Counted from the first letter of the stretch, positions 1-5,738 are shown. The stretch: DNA of 8,594 nt from Acidilobaceae archaeon (GCA_027039295.1 JALWEW010000096.1:1-8594); one strand, 5' to 3'. The notes: generated by a model not told the origin, from the sequence alone. Made by a program: numbers and translations.

Positions 1-665
1 GGCTTGAGTACTCCCTTGAAGGCTAGCCACTCCGCTATCCAGCCCCTCCACCCGGGGTCGTCAGTGCTGGGCGCTGCCGCCTCCTCACCGGGTCTCGAGG
101 GGAAGATGAGGCTCAGGTCGAGCCCCTCAGCGGCTACGTAATGTGCTATTTCGAGTCTCTCCTCTCTCCCGAGACCCTCGCACCCCTCGCACCTAGCTAT
201 GAGGTGGAACCCCCTATGGCCTGTGAAGTATATTGTATAATCTTTTATGGAGAAGTCCCTTCTCAGGATGCGCGCTAGCCTATGGATGAGGCGTCCGGCC
301 CTCCTTATGCAGTCGTCTCCCATGATAGGGGCGCTGCATCCCTCCAGATGATCGGCGTCTATGTCGAACATTAGATCTGCGCCTAGGAAACCCTTCTCCT
401 CCATCGATGGTGCCTCGGGTAGCTCGTAACGTGCTAGGGAATAGTAGGCATGCAAGGGAACCTTGCTCTGGAGGTACTCGTATACCTCTTCTATTGTGTG
501 GAAAGATATGTGTCTAGTATAGCCTGGCGAGCCCCAGGGCTGGAATGCGAATTCCCTCATGGCAAAGTCCTCGGGCAAGGAGAGCCTCGGTCTGAGTGAG
601 TAGTATGTCTTAAACACTTGGAATATGGCCTTATCACCCTCCCCCTTTACTTCGACGCGAGGCAT
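1..665 (-). CDS. priS: DNA primase catalytic (small) subunit PriS, C-terminus cut by window edge
   Basis: Catalytic subunit of the archaeal replicative primase, which with PriL makes primers for DNA synthesis. I translated it by hand from an ATG at 665; 221 codons are open to the window edge with no stop. Seen: an N-terminal REFAFQPWGSPGYTRH block (residues 38-52), metal-binding Asp pair in LMFDIDAD (D101, D103) and the nucleotide-binding TGHRGFH motif (148-154). The third catalytic Asp should lie in the missing C-terminal part. Between the Asp pair and TGHRGFH, where relatives carry a zinc knuckle with a C-H-CxxC pattern, only C110 and C119 remain, so this module looks shortened. A CEGC pair follows TGHRGFH (C159, C162), comparable with a cysteine-containing loop recalled at that place in the Sulfolobus enzyme. 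It starts 21 nt after the PCNA stop and is probably co-transcribed with it; a GGGAG sequence about 10 nt upstream may serve as ribosome binding site. Family call is secure. Confidence 0.95.
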   Translation of the reverse strand, partial: MPRVEVKGEGDKAIFQVFKTYYSLRPRLSLPEDFAMREFAFQPWGSPGYTRHISFHTIEEVYEYLQSKVPLHAYYSLARYELPEAPSMEEKGFLGADLMFDIDADHLEGCSAPIMGDDCIRRAGRLIHRLARILRRDFSIKDYTIYFTGHRGFHLIARCEGCEGLGREERLEIAHYVAAEGLDLSLIFPSRPGEEAAAPSTDDPGWRGWIAEWLAFKGVLK

Positions 666-686
666 GAGGCCTGCTCCCAGGGGTAT

Positions 687-1451
687 CTACTCCTCTCTGG
701 GTGATACATAGAAGGTTAGCCTGCCCCCGGCCCCGTACTCTATGTCCACACGCGCCGGCGCATAGCTCGCGTAGAGAAGGCTTACAGAGTCTGCAACCTG
801 CGCTGCGGACAGCATCTCAGAGAAGTATTCCAGGGAGTAGGAGGCTGCAACCTCGGGTTCGAGGACCTCGAGGTCTAGGAGACTCTGGTTGTCGACGCTC
901 AGCTCGACTTCGGCGTTCTCGATATCCCCCACGGAGGTCATTATTATCTTCCTCTCGTCTTCGGAGGCCTGTATCCTGAGGGTTTCGCCGATGACTTCTA
1001 GATCTTTTATTGAATCTCTGAATGTGGTGCCGAGCATCTTAGCTTTGACTGTGAACTCTATCCTAGGCTCTCCCAGCTTCTCAACCGTTAGATGTATTTG
1101 TGGGACCTTGAACATCCTCTTGCCTCTCTGGAAGGACTCGAAAACTACGACTATGTAGTTTCCTTCGACCTTCAGCACTAGCTCATCATCCTTCAGCGCC
1201 CTCCTAAGGACCCTGAGGAACTCCTTAAACGAAACGCCGAATGCGACCTCGCTATCACCTAGCTCGTATTCCGAGAACGCTTCACGGGGGAAGTTAAAGT
1301 CGACCATAGCCACGTGACTCGTATCGAGTGCCCTAAGCCTGAGTCCCTCCTCGTCTGCTATGAATACCCCCTCATCGATGATCTTCTCTATTGAAGACAC
1401 CGCGTAGCGCCAGACTCTAGCGTCCCTGAAGCGTAGCTCCAGATCCGCCAC
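687..1451 (-). CDS. pcn: DNA polymerase sliding clamp (PCNA)
   Basis: Ring-forming clamp that tethers DNA polymerase, FEN1, ligase and other PIP-box proteins to DNA. It has 254 residues, about the usual length. Both halves of the two-domain fold are visible: LRALDTSHVAMVDF (39-52) in the first, the interdomain connector around 117-131 (PQIHLTVEKLGEPRI), YSLEYFSEM (205-213) in the second and the C-terminal strand LTFYVSPR (245-252) that normally forms part of the PIP-peptide pocket. The start is GTG, supported by GGGGGGTG at 1459-1466, 7 nt upstream; no better in-frame start is visible. The gene follows a 102-nt non-coding region with a candidate promoter and precedes priS by 21 nt, so clamp and primase are probably made together. 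Many crenarchaea have several PCNA paralogs that form heterotrimers; which paralog this is cannot be told from the window. Confidence 0.96.
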   Translation of the reverse strand: MADLELRFRDARVWRYAVSSIEKIIDEGVFIADEEGLRLRALDTSHVAMVDFNFPREAFSEYELGDSEVAFGVSFKEFLRVLRRALKDDELVLKVEGNYIVVVFESFQRGKRMFKVPQIHLTVEKLGEPRIEFTVKAKMLGTTFRDSIKDLEVIGETLRIQASEDERKIIMTSVGDIENAEVELSVDNQSLLDLEVLEPEVAASYSLEYFSEMLSAAQVADSVSLLYASYAPARVDIEYGAGGRLTFYVSPREE

Positions 1452-1458
1452 TATGGGG

Positions 1459-1466
1459 CACCCCCC
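1459..1466 (-). promoter_or_regulatory. Shine-Dalgarno sequence of PCNA (supports GTG start)
   Basis: GGGGGGTG on the minus strand ends 7 nt before the GTG at 1451. It differs from the crenarchaeal consensus GAGGTG by one base in its last six and supports the non-ATG start of PCNA. Confidence 0.55.
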
Positions 1467-1485
1467 AGGAGAAGGGGCATTCCAG

Positions 1486-1504
1486 CCTCCTCTTAAAGGG
1501 GAGG
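1486..1504. repeat. 19-bp quasi-palindrome upstream of PCNA
   Basis: CCTCCTCTTAAAGGGGAGG on the plus strand: eight positions on each side of a three-base centre can pair, one as T-G. It encloses the candidate TATA box. It could be an operator that would block TBP/TFB binding when occupied, or a transcript hairpin. It has no T-run after it on the minus strand, so it is not an obvious terminator. Confidence 0.5.
1492..1497 (-). promoter_or_regulatory. Candidate TATA box of the pcna-priS unit
   Basis: TTTAAG on the minus strand lies 40 nt before the PCNA start codon. With the usual TATA-to-start-site distance of about 25-27 nt, transcription would begin near 1467, leaving a leader of about 15 nt that still holds the ribosome binding site. 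The bases upstream are pyrimidine-rich rather than the purine-rich BRE expected, which weakens the call. The hexamer sits in the centre of a quasi-palindrome at 1486-1504. The same hexamer lies at nearly the same distance before the L10e start. Confidence 0.4.
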
Positions 1505-1506
1505 GA

Positions 1507-1530
1507 GGCGCGCCCCCCGCGATACCGGGG
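1507..1530. repeat. Two further dyads upstream of the PCNA promoter
   Basis: GGCGCGCC (1507-1514) is a perfect 8-bp palindrome. Directly beside it, CCCCG (1515-1519) and CGGGG (1526-1530) form a 5-bp inverted repeat around a six-base centre. With the 1486-1504 dyad this makes three adjacent symmetric elements in 45 bp. Chance is possible in such GC-rich spacer DNA; function is unknown. Confidence 0.4.
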
Positions 1531-1553
1531 ACTATCTTAGATGCTCCGAGGCC

Positions 1554-1778
1554 TCACCGATCCCTCTGGGTAGGCCTGCAGGCCGGGGACTCTAAGGCGC
1601 TGAGGGCCCCTAGCAGGAAGTTTATCGAGGCCTCAATTAAGGACCTGGAGGCTATCGTCGGCGGTGTTCTGTCGGCGGCCTCTAAGAGTATGCTCAAGGC
1701 CTTCTTTAACCCGCGTCTAGCCACCTCTACGTCGAGGCTGCACTCGCTGTCGCCAAGGCTCAAGCGTACTCCCTCCAT
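1554..1778 (-). CDS. Small protein of unknown function between TFS and PCNA (74 aa)
   Basis: I do not recognise this protein. The start was chosen as ATG at 1778 because a perfect GAGGTG lies 9 nt upstream; a GTG at 1799 would add seven residues but lengthen the overlap with TFS from 19 to 40 nt and lacks such a site. The first 20 residues alternate hydrophobic and polar positions (VRLSL, SLDVEV), suggesting two or three beta strands. Residues about 21-38 (ARRGLKKALSILLEAADR) and 48-63 (SLIEASINFLLGALSA) look like amphipathic helices. No signal peptide, transmembrane segment or metal motif is visible. The tail (residues 66-74) is polar. The overlap with tfs implies translation from the same message. 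A KEOPS Pcc1 subunit was considered because of size and the last helix, but the strand order does not fit well. Confidence 0.6.
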   Translation of the reverse strand: MEGVRLSLGDSECSLDVEVARRGLKKALSILLEAADRTPPTIASRSLIEASINFLLGALSALESPACRPTQRDR

Positions 1779-2113
1779 GTGTAACCGCACCTCGCACACC
1801 GGTAAAACCGTGTTGGAGGCTCGTCGGCTGATCTAGTCTGTACCATCCATACGTAAACCTCGTCAGAGCCGCACTTAGGGCATCTAACGCTTCCCTTGAT
1901 TAGTGTGGCGCCAACGGGCACGTTACTCTTACCCTCTATGACTACGAGTTTATCGCGCGGGCTCCTAGTAACCTTCAGCGTCCTCCTATACGCCTCTACC
2001 TCCTTCGGATCCTTGATCTCCTCGCGGTAGCCACACTTTATGCAGACCCAGTAGTACCTCCCGTTTATCTTCGCGGGTCTCATAAGACCCCCACAGCGCG
2101 GGCAGAACTTCAA
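1760..2113 (-). CDS. tfs: Transcript cleavage factor TFS (archaeal TFIIS-like)
   Basis: Stimulates RNA cleavage by backtracked RNA polymerase so that elongation and proofreading can resume. The 117-residue protein has both zinc ribbons: C4/C7 with C24/C27 at the N-terminus and C78/C81 with C106/C109 at the C-terminus. The C-terminal ribbon holds QTRSADEPPT (92-101), whose D97-E98 pair is the acidic hairpin tip that enters the polymerase funnel and activates catalysis, so the factor looks active rather than a TFS4-type inhibitor. It ends in the family's CGYTWREY. Start is TTG, the only start in this frame before the first zinc cysteine, preceded by GGGGGGT about 5 nt upstream. It lies two genes after rpoL and overlaps the following small gene by 19 nt, linking polymerase subunit and elongation factor in one probable transcript. 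Confidence 0.95.
   Translation of the reverse strand: MKFCPRCGGLMRPAKINGRYYWVCIKCGYREEIKDPKEVEAYRRTLKVTRSPRDKLVVIEGKSNVPVGATLIKGSVRCPKCGSDEVYVWMVQTRSADEPPTRFYRCARCGYTWREYA
1788..1793 (-). promoter_or_regulatory. Shine-Dalgarno GAGGTG deciding the start of the 74-aa protein
   Basis: A full match to the crenarchaeal ribosome binding consensus, within the last codons of tfs and 9 nt before the ATG at 1778. It is the best such site in the transcription block and is evidence that the small downstream frame is translated. Confidence 0.6.
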
Positions 2114-2134
2114 GTCCGACCCCCCAACGCTTGA

Positions 2135-2146
2135 GGTGCCCGCACC
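2135..2146. repeat. Short inverted repeat in the gap before tfs
   Basis: GGTGC and GCACC are separated by two bases in the 41-nt gap between the cysteine-rich gene and tfs. TTTAGG (minus strand, 2146-2151) overlaps it and is a weak TATA-like sequence 32 nt before the TTG start. Either a small operator/promoter or chance; too short to decide. Confidence 0.25.
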
Positions 2147-2154
2147 CTAAACGC

Positions 2155-2454
2155 TTAGCCCTTTCCTGAGCAGTGTTTCCGCTTGATGAGCGAGGTTTCA
2201 GCGGCTATGTTGTATAGGAGTCTCAGCCAGGCTAGGGCGTGAATAGGCACTAGTGGGACCTCCTTCAGGCCGCAGGGGCAGTCTCCTAGGAAGTACCTTG
2301 TCTCGCCTAGGAACCCGTGCTTGGCCGCGTCCCTGCATAGCTCGGCACAGCTGGAGCCCGAGACCGCCCCGTCTATACCTATGCCTCTAAGGACTACGCC
2401 CACACACGAGTCTATGGTACACGCTGAGACTAGGATCCGCGCTTCACTCTTCAA
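2155..2454 (-). CDS. Cysteine-rich protein of unknown function between RpoL and TFS
   Basis: I do not recognise this 99-residue protein. It has seven cysteines: C12 and C17, C36 and C40, the CPC pair C59/C61, and C95, plus histidines H46, H72 and H94. The pattern CxxxxC, CxxxC, CxC differs from a standard zinc ribbon and could bind zinc or an iron-sulphur cluster, or form disulphides in a thermophile; this is inference. Residues 68-85 (PLVPIHALAWLRLLYNI region) form one hydrophobic, probably helical stretch, too polar at its edges to be a clear membrane segment. The tail is basic (KRKHCSGKG). The TTG start overlaps the end of rpoL by 11 nt and there is no other plausible start, so translation is probably coupled to rpoL. 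Its place between a polymerase subunit and an elongation factor suggests a transcription or RNA role, but nothing in the sequence proves it. Confidence 0.65.
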   Translation of the reverse strand: MKSEARILVSACTIDSCVGVVLRGIGIDGAVSGSSCAELCRDAAKHGFLGETRYFLGDCPCGLKEVPLVPIHALAWLRLLYNIAAETSLIKRKHCSGKG

Positions 2455-2749
2455 GCCTGATACCAGCCCTCTCGAGTGCCTTCAGGTAATCCTCCCTAAA
2501 CCCCCTGGTCATCTCTATCACTCTTTCCAGCGCCTCCTTGAGGAGCTTATCGGGAGGCTCACCCTTCGTCACTATCGTTATTACTATTTTATTCTCTAAG
2601 GGGTGGGGGTTCTCATAGGATGCGAATGAGACCCTGTCATCGCTGAGTAGAAGCTTCTCCAGCAGGTTGCCCAGGGTATGATCCTCGCCTTCAACTTCAT
2701 ACACGGCCTTGTTATCGCTCCTCTCTAGGACCCTAACCACTACGCTCAA
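2444..2749 (-). CDS. rpoL: DNA-directed RNA polymerase subunit L (Rpo11)
   Basis: Small assembly subunit that pairs with subunit D (Rpo3), the archaeal counterpart of the Rpb3/Rpb11 heterodimer and of the bacterial alpha dimer. The 101 residues carry the family signature GEDHTLGNLL (21-30) and ASYENPHPLENK (43-54), followed by the long C-terminal helix (about 67-95) that forms the dimer interface. Length is slightly above the usual 85-95. Start is TTG at 2749, overlapping the upstream gene by 17 nt, with GGGAGGG about 6 nt before it; a GTG three codons later is a possible alternative. The stop overlaps the next gene by 11 nt, so this gene is locked into a polycistronic message with both neighbours. 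Confidence 0.95.
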   Translation of the reverse strand: MSVVVRVLERSDNKAVYEVEGEDHTLGNLLEKLLLSDDRVSFASYENPHPLENKIVITIVTKGEPPDKLLKEALERVIEMTRGFREDYLKALERAGIRLEE

Positions 2750-3356
2750 CCCTAGCCCTCCCCACTAGCTCGCGGAGTGCCTCCCTCCAAGGCTTTAATA
2801 GTTCAAGCTTGCCCTCCTCGTCAAACCTCGCAAGTCCCAGTTCAAGAGCCCTCTCAACTACGTCGTGCGGGTTCTCCTCGAGTAGGGCCGAGCCCGCGAC
2901 TACCAGCTTCTTAGCGGTTTTCGTTGCGTAGAGGAGCTTAGTATCCTCCAACGCCTTCCTAACGCTGAGAGCAGTAGTTACTACCTCATCATATGGGGCG
3001 TCAGTTCTGAGATCCTCGCCTTCGACGGCGGCCCTGTAGCCCTTCAGCGATAGGACCTCGGCTATAACGTCGAGCGGTAAGGCGAGGCCCACCTCCTTGA
3101 ATATGAGCCTCGCTGGATAGGTGCTCGATTCCACCCTTGAGTAGTCGCTGATGATCTCCTTTATGCGAGTCCAAGAGTCGAGAATCATGGCCCTATCCCC
3201 ATACACCTCTACAACTAGCTGGTCACCCTTGATCCGCAGCACGGCGCCATACGAGTGTATGGCCTTATAGAGTGCCTCCAGGAACCTCTCCAGCTCACTC
3301 CTCGCGGCTGGTGGTATATGCACTCGGAATACTCTTCTATAGAGCCTCCTCGGCAT
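2733..3356 (-). CDS. Conserved archaeal protein of unknown function, possibly DUF2067 family
   Basis: Soluble protein of 207 residues with no signal peptide, membrane segment or catalytic motif that I can see. Residues 1-75 suggest an alternating alpha/beta fold (RVFRVHI, LERFLEALYKAIHSYG, AVLRIKGDQLVVEVYG, helix DSWTRIKEIISDYS), the kind of small fold often used to bind RNA. Residues about 80-200 form a second, mostly helical part (LPLDVIAEVLSLKGYRA, then YDEVVTTALSVRKALEDT and a lysine-rich segment TKTAKKLVVAG). I recall this arrangement for the archaeal DUF2067 family, but could not verify it. ATG at 3356 is preferred over ATG at 3362 because GGGGT ends 6 nt before the former and touches the latter. 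It lies between csl4 and rpoL and overlaps rpoL by 17 nt, which suggests a role in RNA synthesis or processing; that is inference. Confidence 0.75.
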   Translation of the reverse strand: MPRRLYRRVFRVHIPPAARSELERFLEALYKAIHSYGAVLRIKGDQLVVEVYGDRAMILDSWTRIKEIISDYSRVESSTYPARLIFKEVGLALPLDVIAEVLSLKGYRAAVEGEDLRTDAPYDEVVTTALSVRKALEDTKLLYATKTAKKLVVAGSALLEENPHDVVERALELGLARFDEEGKLELLKPWREALRELVGRARVERSG

Positions 3357-3403
3357 AGTCATACCCCGGAGTAGCTGCGAGGGAGTAGGTTAGGAGTGGA
3401 GAG

Positions 3404-3409
3404 CTTATA
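3404..3409 (-). promoter_or_regulatory. Candidate internal TATA box after csl4
   Basis: TATAAG on the minus strand, directly after the csl4 stop codon and 41-47 nt before the two possible starts of the next gene. Predicted transcription start is near 3380. It could give the transcription block (unknown protein, RpoL, TFS) its own start. No clear BRE; weak support. Confidence 0.28.
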
Positions 3410-3411
3410 GT

Positions 3412-4059
3412 CTATGTGTGTGTAACCAGGAGCCACCACTTGACTCCCTCGGCGAGGCCGCGGTGTCCTGCTAGAGTTGAGACCTTCCTCCTCTCTCTGT
3501 TACCGCAATGGGTGCACTGCATGACTCTATTAGACACGGGCTTGAGCGGGCCCCCACACTTGGCGCATTCAGCGTAGACAACTCCTAGCTGGGGCTCGCG
3601 TGTGGAGAGCGTATAGGGGTTCGTCGAGTTTAGAGTGCGGGCTACTATCAGGTCTCCTAACCTGAAGTAGTTATATGTGTCGTCTATTCTCTCATCCGCT
3701 ATCTGTGAGATGGGTATTGCTCCTGTGAGCTTCCCCTTATACTCGCCCGCTATAGAGGGAACCCCCTTTGTTATCAACACTTTCGCATGGATCTCAACTA
3801 TTATCAGGTCGTGCCTAACATTAGTCACTATTCCCAGCACCACGTCGCCCTGCTTCGGTGGAGGCAGGTATCTAATCCTAAGGGGCGCGACGCTAACGGT
3901 GTGTCTTACAGTGTCTACGCGGAGCAGACCCATTATCTCTGGTCGGAGCAAGCCGTTCTCGTCAACGTAGACGCCCTCGCCCGGGTTGAACTCCTCAATA
4001 ACCCCTATAGGCTCGCCGGGGGCTACCAGTCTACTACCTCCTCTGGAAGCCGATGACAT
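3412..4059 (-). CDS. csl4: Exosome RNA-binding cap subunit Csl4
   Basis: Cap protein of the archaeal RNA exosome; it feeds RNA into the Rrp41/Rrp42 ring and recruits DnaG. The 215 residues show the expected order: N-terminal domain starting VAPGEPIGVIEEFNPGEGVY (12-31), central S1 RNA-binding domain (about 68-155, with GDVVLGIVTN at 71-80 and YFRLGDLIVA at 131-140), and a C-terminal zinc ribbon with C165/C168 and C182/C185 ending in NRERRKVS. About 20 extra residues follow the usual end of the ribbon, finishing KWWLLVTHT. The ATG at 4059 is well supported: GGGTGA (4066-4071) ends 6 nt upstream. It overlaps the preceding methyltransferase gene by 26 nt. The usual archaeal exosome superoperon genes rrp4, rrp41 and rrp42 are not in this window. 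Confidence 0.95.
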   Translation of the reverse strand: MSSASRGGSRLVAPGEPIGVIEEFNPGEGVYVDENGLLRPEIMGLLRVDTVRHTVSVAPLRIRYLPPPKQGDVVLGIVTNVRHDLIIVEIHAKVLITKGVPSIAGEYKGKLTGAIPISQIADERIDDTYNYFRLGDLIVARTLNSTNPYTLSTREPQLGVVYAECAKCGGPLKPVSNRVMQCTHCGNRERRKVSTLAGHRGLAEGVKWWLLVTHT

Positions 4060-4657
4060 CGACTGTCACCCTTCTCAGTCTACTCCTATGATGCGGCATA
4101 GAGGCGGGAATCTCTATTAAATCTCTCCAAAGCAGTTCAGCCTCATACCCATGGCTCTCTGCAAGTCTGCGGTGGAAATCCAGGTTCCCCGCCTTAACTA
4201 TGGCAACTATGTAGTGGGCTCCCACGCTGAATGCGTACTCTAGGAACTCTTTATCGGCGCCCCTCCTACGGACCCCATGCGGTGGATTCATCACTATGCC
4301 CGCTATAGCCTCTTGACGCAGGGGTCCCAAGCTGCTTGTTATGTATGAGCACACGGGCTCTACGACGCTCTCCAGAGAGGCGGCGCGGGAGGCCTCGAGG
4401 CATATGGGGCATAGCCTCTCATCCGCCTCTACCGCGATGACCCGTGGGGCTCCAAGGATGGCCAGGGCAAGGGCTATCCTGCACGTGCCGGAGCCTAGAT
4501 CAGCGTAGGCTCCCCTATACTCGGTCCTCTCTAACACCGTCAGGGAGGCCTTGAGCGCGAGCTCTGCTGGTGTCGTGTACTGCTCGAGCTTGGCTTGGGG
4601 GGCTGGTATAGGGGGTGTAATCCTCTCGAGCGCGGCGGCTAGCCTCCTGAGACGCAT
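4034..4657 (-). CDS. METTL5-like RNA adenine N6-methyltransferase (predicted)
   Basis: Class I SAM-dependent methyltransferase of the archaeal family related to METTL5, which methylates one adenine of small-subunit rRNA in eukaryotes. Motifs in the 207 residues: EQYTTPAELA (25-34), typical before the fold; SAM motif ADLGSGTCRIA (52-62); acidic end of strand 2 at VEAD (76-79); catalytic NPPHG (124-128) followed by ADKEFLEYAF; and a C-terminal block IPASMPHHRSRLRRVTVDV (183-201) that matches the IP-x-x-H/K-rich end of METTL5. The aromatic residue of NPP(F/Y/W) is His here (H127), which is unusual. Length equals METTL5 without extensions. Start ATG at 4657 lies 11 nt after dph2; AGGGG lies about 8 nt upstream. 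It overlaps csl4. rRNA is the likely target by homology; other RNA cannot be excluded. Confidence 0.85.
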   Translation of the reverse strand: MRLRRLAAALERITPPIPAPQAKLEQYTTPAELALKASLTVLERTEYRGAYADLGSGTCRIALALAILGAPRVIAVEADERLCPICLEASRAASLESVVEPVCSYITSSLGPLRQEAIAGIVMNPPHGVRRRGADKEFLEYAFSVGAHYIVAIVKAGNLDFHRRLAESHGYEAELLWRDLIEIPASMPHHRSRLRRVTVDVIGFQRR

Positions 4658-4668
4658 CCCTCAGGCCC

Positions 4669-5715
4669 CTACCAGGGGAACCTGTATGGGTGAAGGGAGC
4701 CCTCAAGCGCCATGAACGCCTCGCCCGGCGTGAGTACGGGCTTCCTGTAGTCGCCTAGGTCGTCTATGGCTAGTCTAGGACAGCTCGTTACAACGTAGAA
4801 GTCGATGAGGTCGCTATCGATGTTGTCGAGTGTCTCGGGACTCACGTGCTCGGCTGCGATGAGCACGGTGCGTAGGCCCTTGAGCCTAGCGGCCTCTAGT
4901 AGGCTTCGCAGGAGCCAAGGCCTATACTGTCCCTCCTTTAGGCCGATAATTATACCAGCCCCGGATCCCTCCATGGCTTTCGATACCAGGTAGAGTCTCT
5001 TCCTTAGGATGCGCTCTCCCTCCTTGTCCACGAGTCTGACCTTGGAATCGTATGGGTCCAGGTGTACGACATGGCGCATAGTGGCCAGGTACAAGCCCAG
5101 GGGGTGGAAGAGGCCTCCGGAGACGATGACGTAGGAGTCAACAGCTCCCGCGGATCTAGCAACCCTGTAATCACAGCCGATAACCTGACCGTCGAGTAGG
5201 TGTGGGGGCCTGCCACGCGGTACAATGGGGTCGAGACCCCTCGCGGCCATGAACCTTGCCAGACTCTCCAGCTCGTGGAGGTGCTGGGCCGTGGCGACTA
5301 GGGCCACCCTACGTGCGCCGATGTCATTAAGAGTGCGCACGGCTTCCTCGAGGAGCCAGTCATCTATCCTGACTAGACTGCGTGCATTCAAGTAAACAAC
5401 GTCCTCCGATGCAACCCTGTTTGAGGCCAGCTCAGGTGGGTAAGGCGTGTGAGCCACGTGGACTACGAGTGGCCTGCCCAAGTCCTCGAGGAGAGACAAT
5501 TTACCCAGCTGTAGGTCGCAAGCACCATACACGCTGTCGCCATGTATGATCACGCTTTTGGAGGTAAGCTGTGAAATGCAGTCGACCAGGTCGGGGAAGA
5601 ACCTCTTCAGGCCATCAGGCAATTGTAGTATAACTAGCTGGAAGTCTCCCTCCTCAAGCTTTGACTTGAGGGGGGTCATGTCTATCGAATAGAAGCCCCC
5701 CAGCACGCACTCCAA
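4669..5715 (-). CDS. dph2: 2-(3-amino-3-carboxypropyl)histidine synthase Dph2 (diphthamide step 1)
   Basis: Non-canonical radical-SAM enzyme that moves the 3-amino-3-carboxypropyl group of SAM to the conserved His of elongation factor aEF2; the archaeal form is a homodimer. With the TTG start at 5715 it has 348 residues, close to family length. Seen: LQLPDGLKR (30-38), GDSVYGACDLQL with cluster ligand C66, IGCDYRVA with C181, and VTSCPRLAIDD with C312; these three widely spaced cysteines hold the 4Fe-4S cluster. HPLGLYLAT and VLTPGEAFMAL near the end also fit the family. The frame stays open 43 codons further upstream, but that part overlaps L10e and is low-complexity shadow sequence; GAGGAGG at 5723-5729 places the start at TTG 5715. 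It follows L10e by 23 nt, fitting a translation operon. Confidence 0.95.
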   Translation of the reverse strand: MECVLGGFYSIDMTPLKSKLEEGDFQLVILQLPDGLKRFFPDLVDCISQLTSKSVIIHGDSVYGACDLQLGKLSLLEDLGRPLVVHVAHTPYPPELASNRVASEDVVYLNARSLVRIDDWLLEEAVRTLNDIGARRVALVATAQHLHELESLARFMAARGLDPIVPRGRPPHLLDGQVIGCDYRVARSAGAVDSYVIVSGGLFHPLGLYLATMRHVVHLDPYDSKVRLVDKEGERILRKRLYLVSKAMEGSGAGIIIGLKEGQYRPWLLRSLLEAARLKGLRTVLIAAEHVSPETLDNIDSDLIDFYVVTSCPRLAIDDLGDYRKPVLTPGEAFMALEGSLHPYRFPW

Positions 5716-5722
5716 GGGGGGC

Positions 5723-5729
5723 CCTCCTC
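5723..5729 (-). promoter_or_regulatory. Shine-Dalgarno GAGGAGG deciding the TTG start of Dph2
   Basis: Strong purine-rich site in the 23-nt gap after the L10e stop, 7 nt before TTG 5715. It argues against a longer Dph2 that would begin inside L10e. Confidence 0.65.
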
Positions 5730-5738
5730 TTGGAGGGG

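Noticed and set aside
1554..1799. Identification of the small gene after tfs as KEOPS subunit Pcc1
   Set aside because: Size and last helix are suggestive, but Pcc1 has strand-helix-strand-strand-helix order, and here the strands are all at the start with two helices after them.
1453..1836. Plus-strand open frame of 127 codons
   Set aside because: Antisense to tfs and the small gene next to it; composition is proline/arginine-rich and unlike a folded protein, with no recognisable motif.
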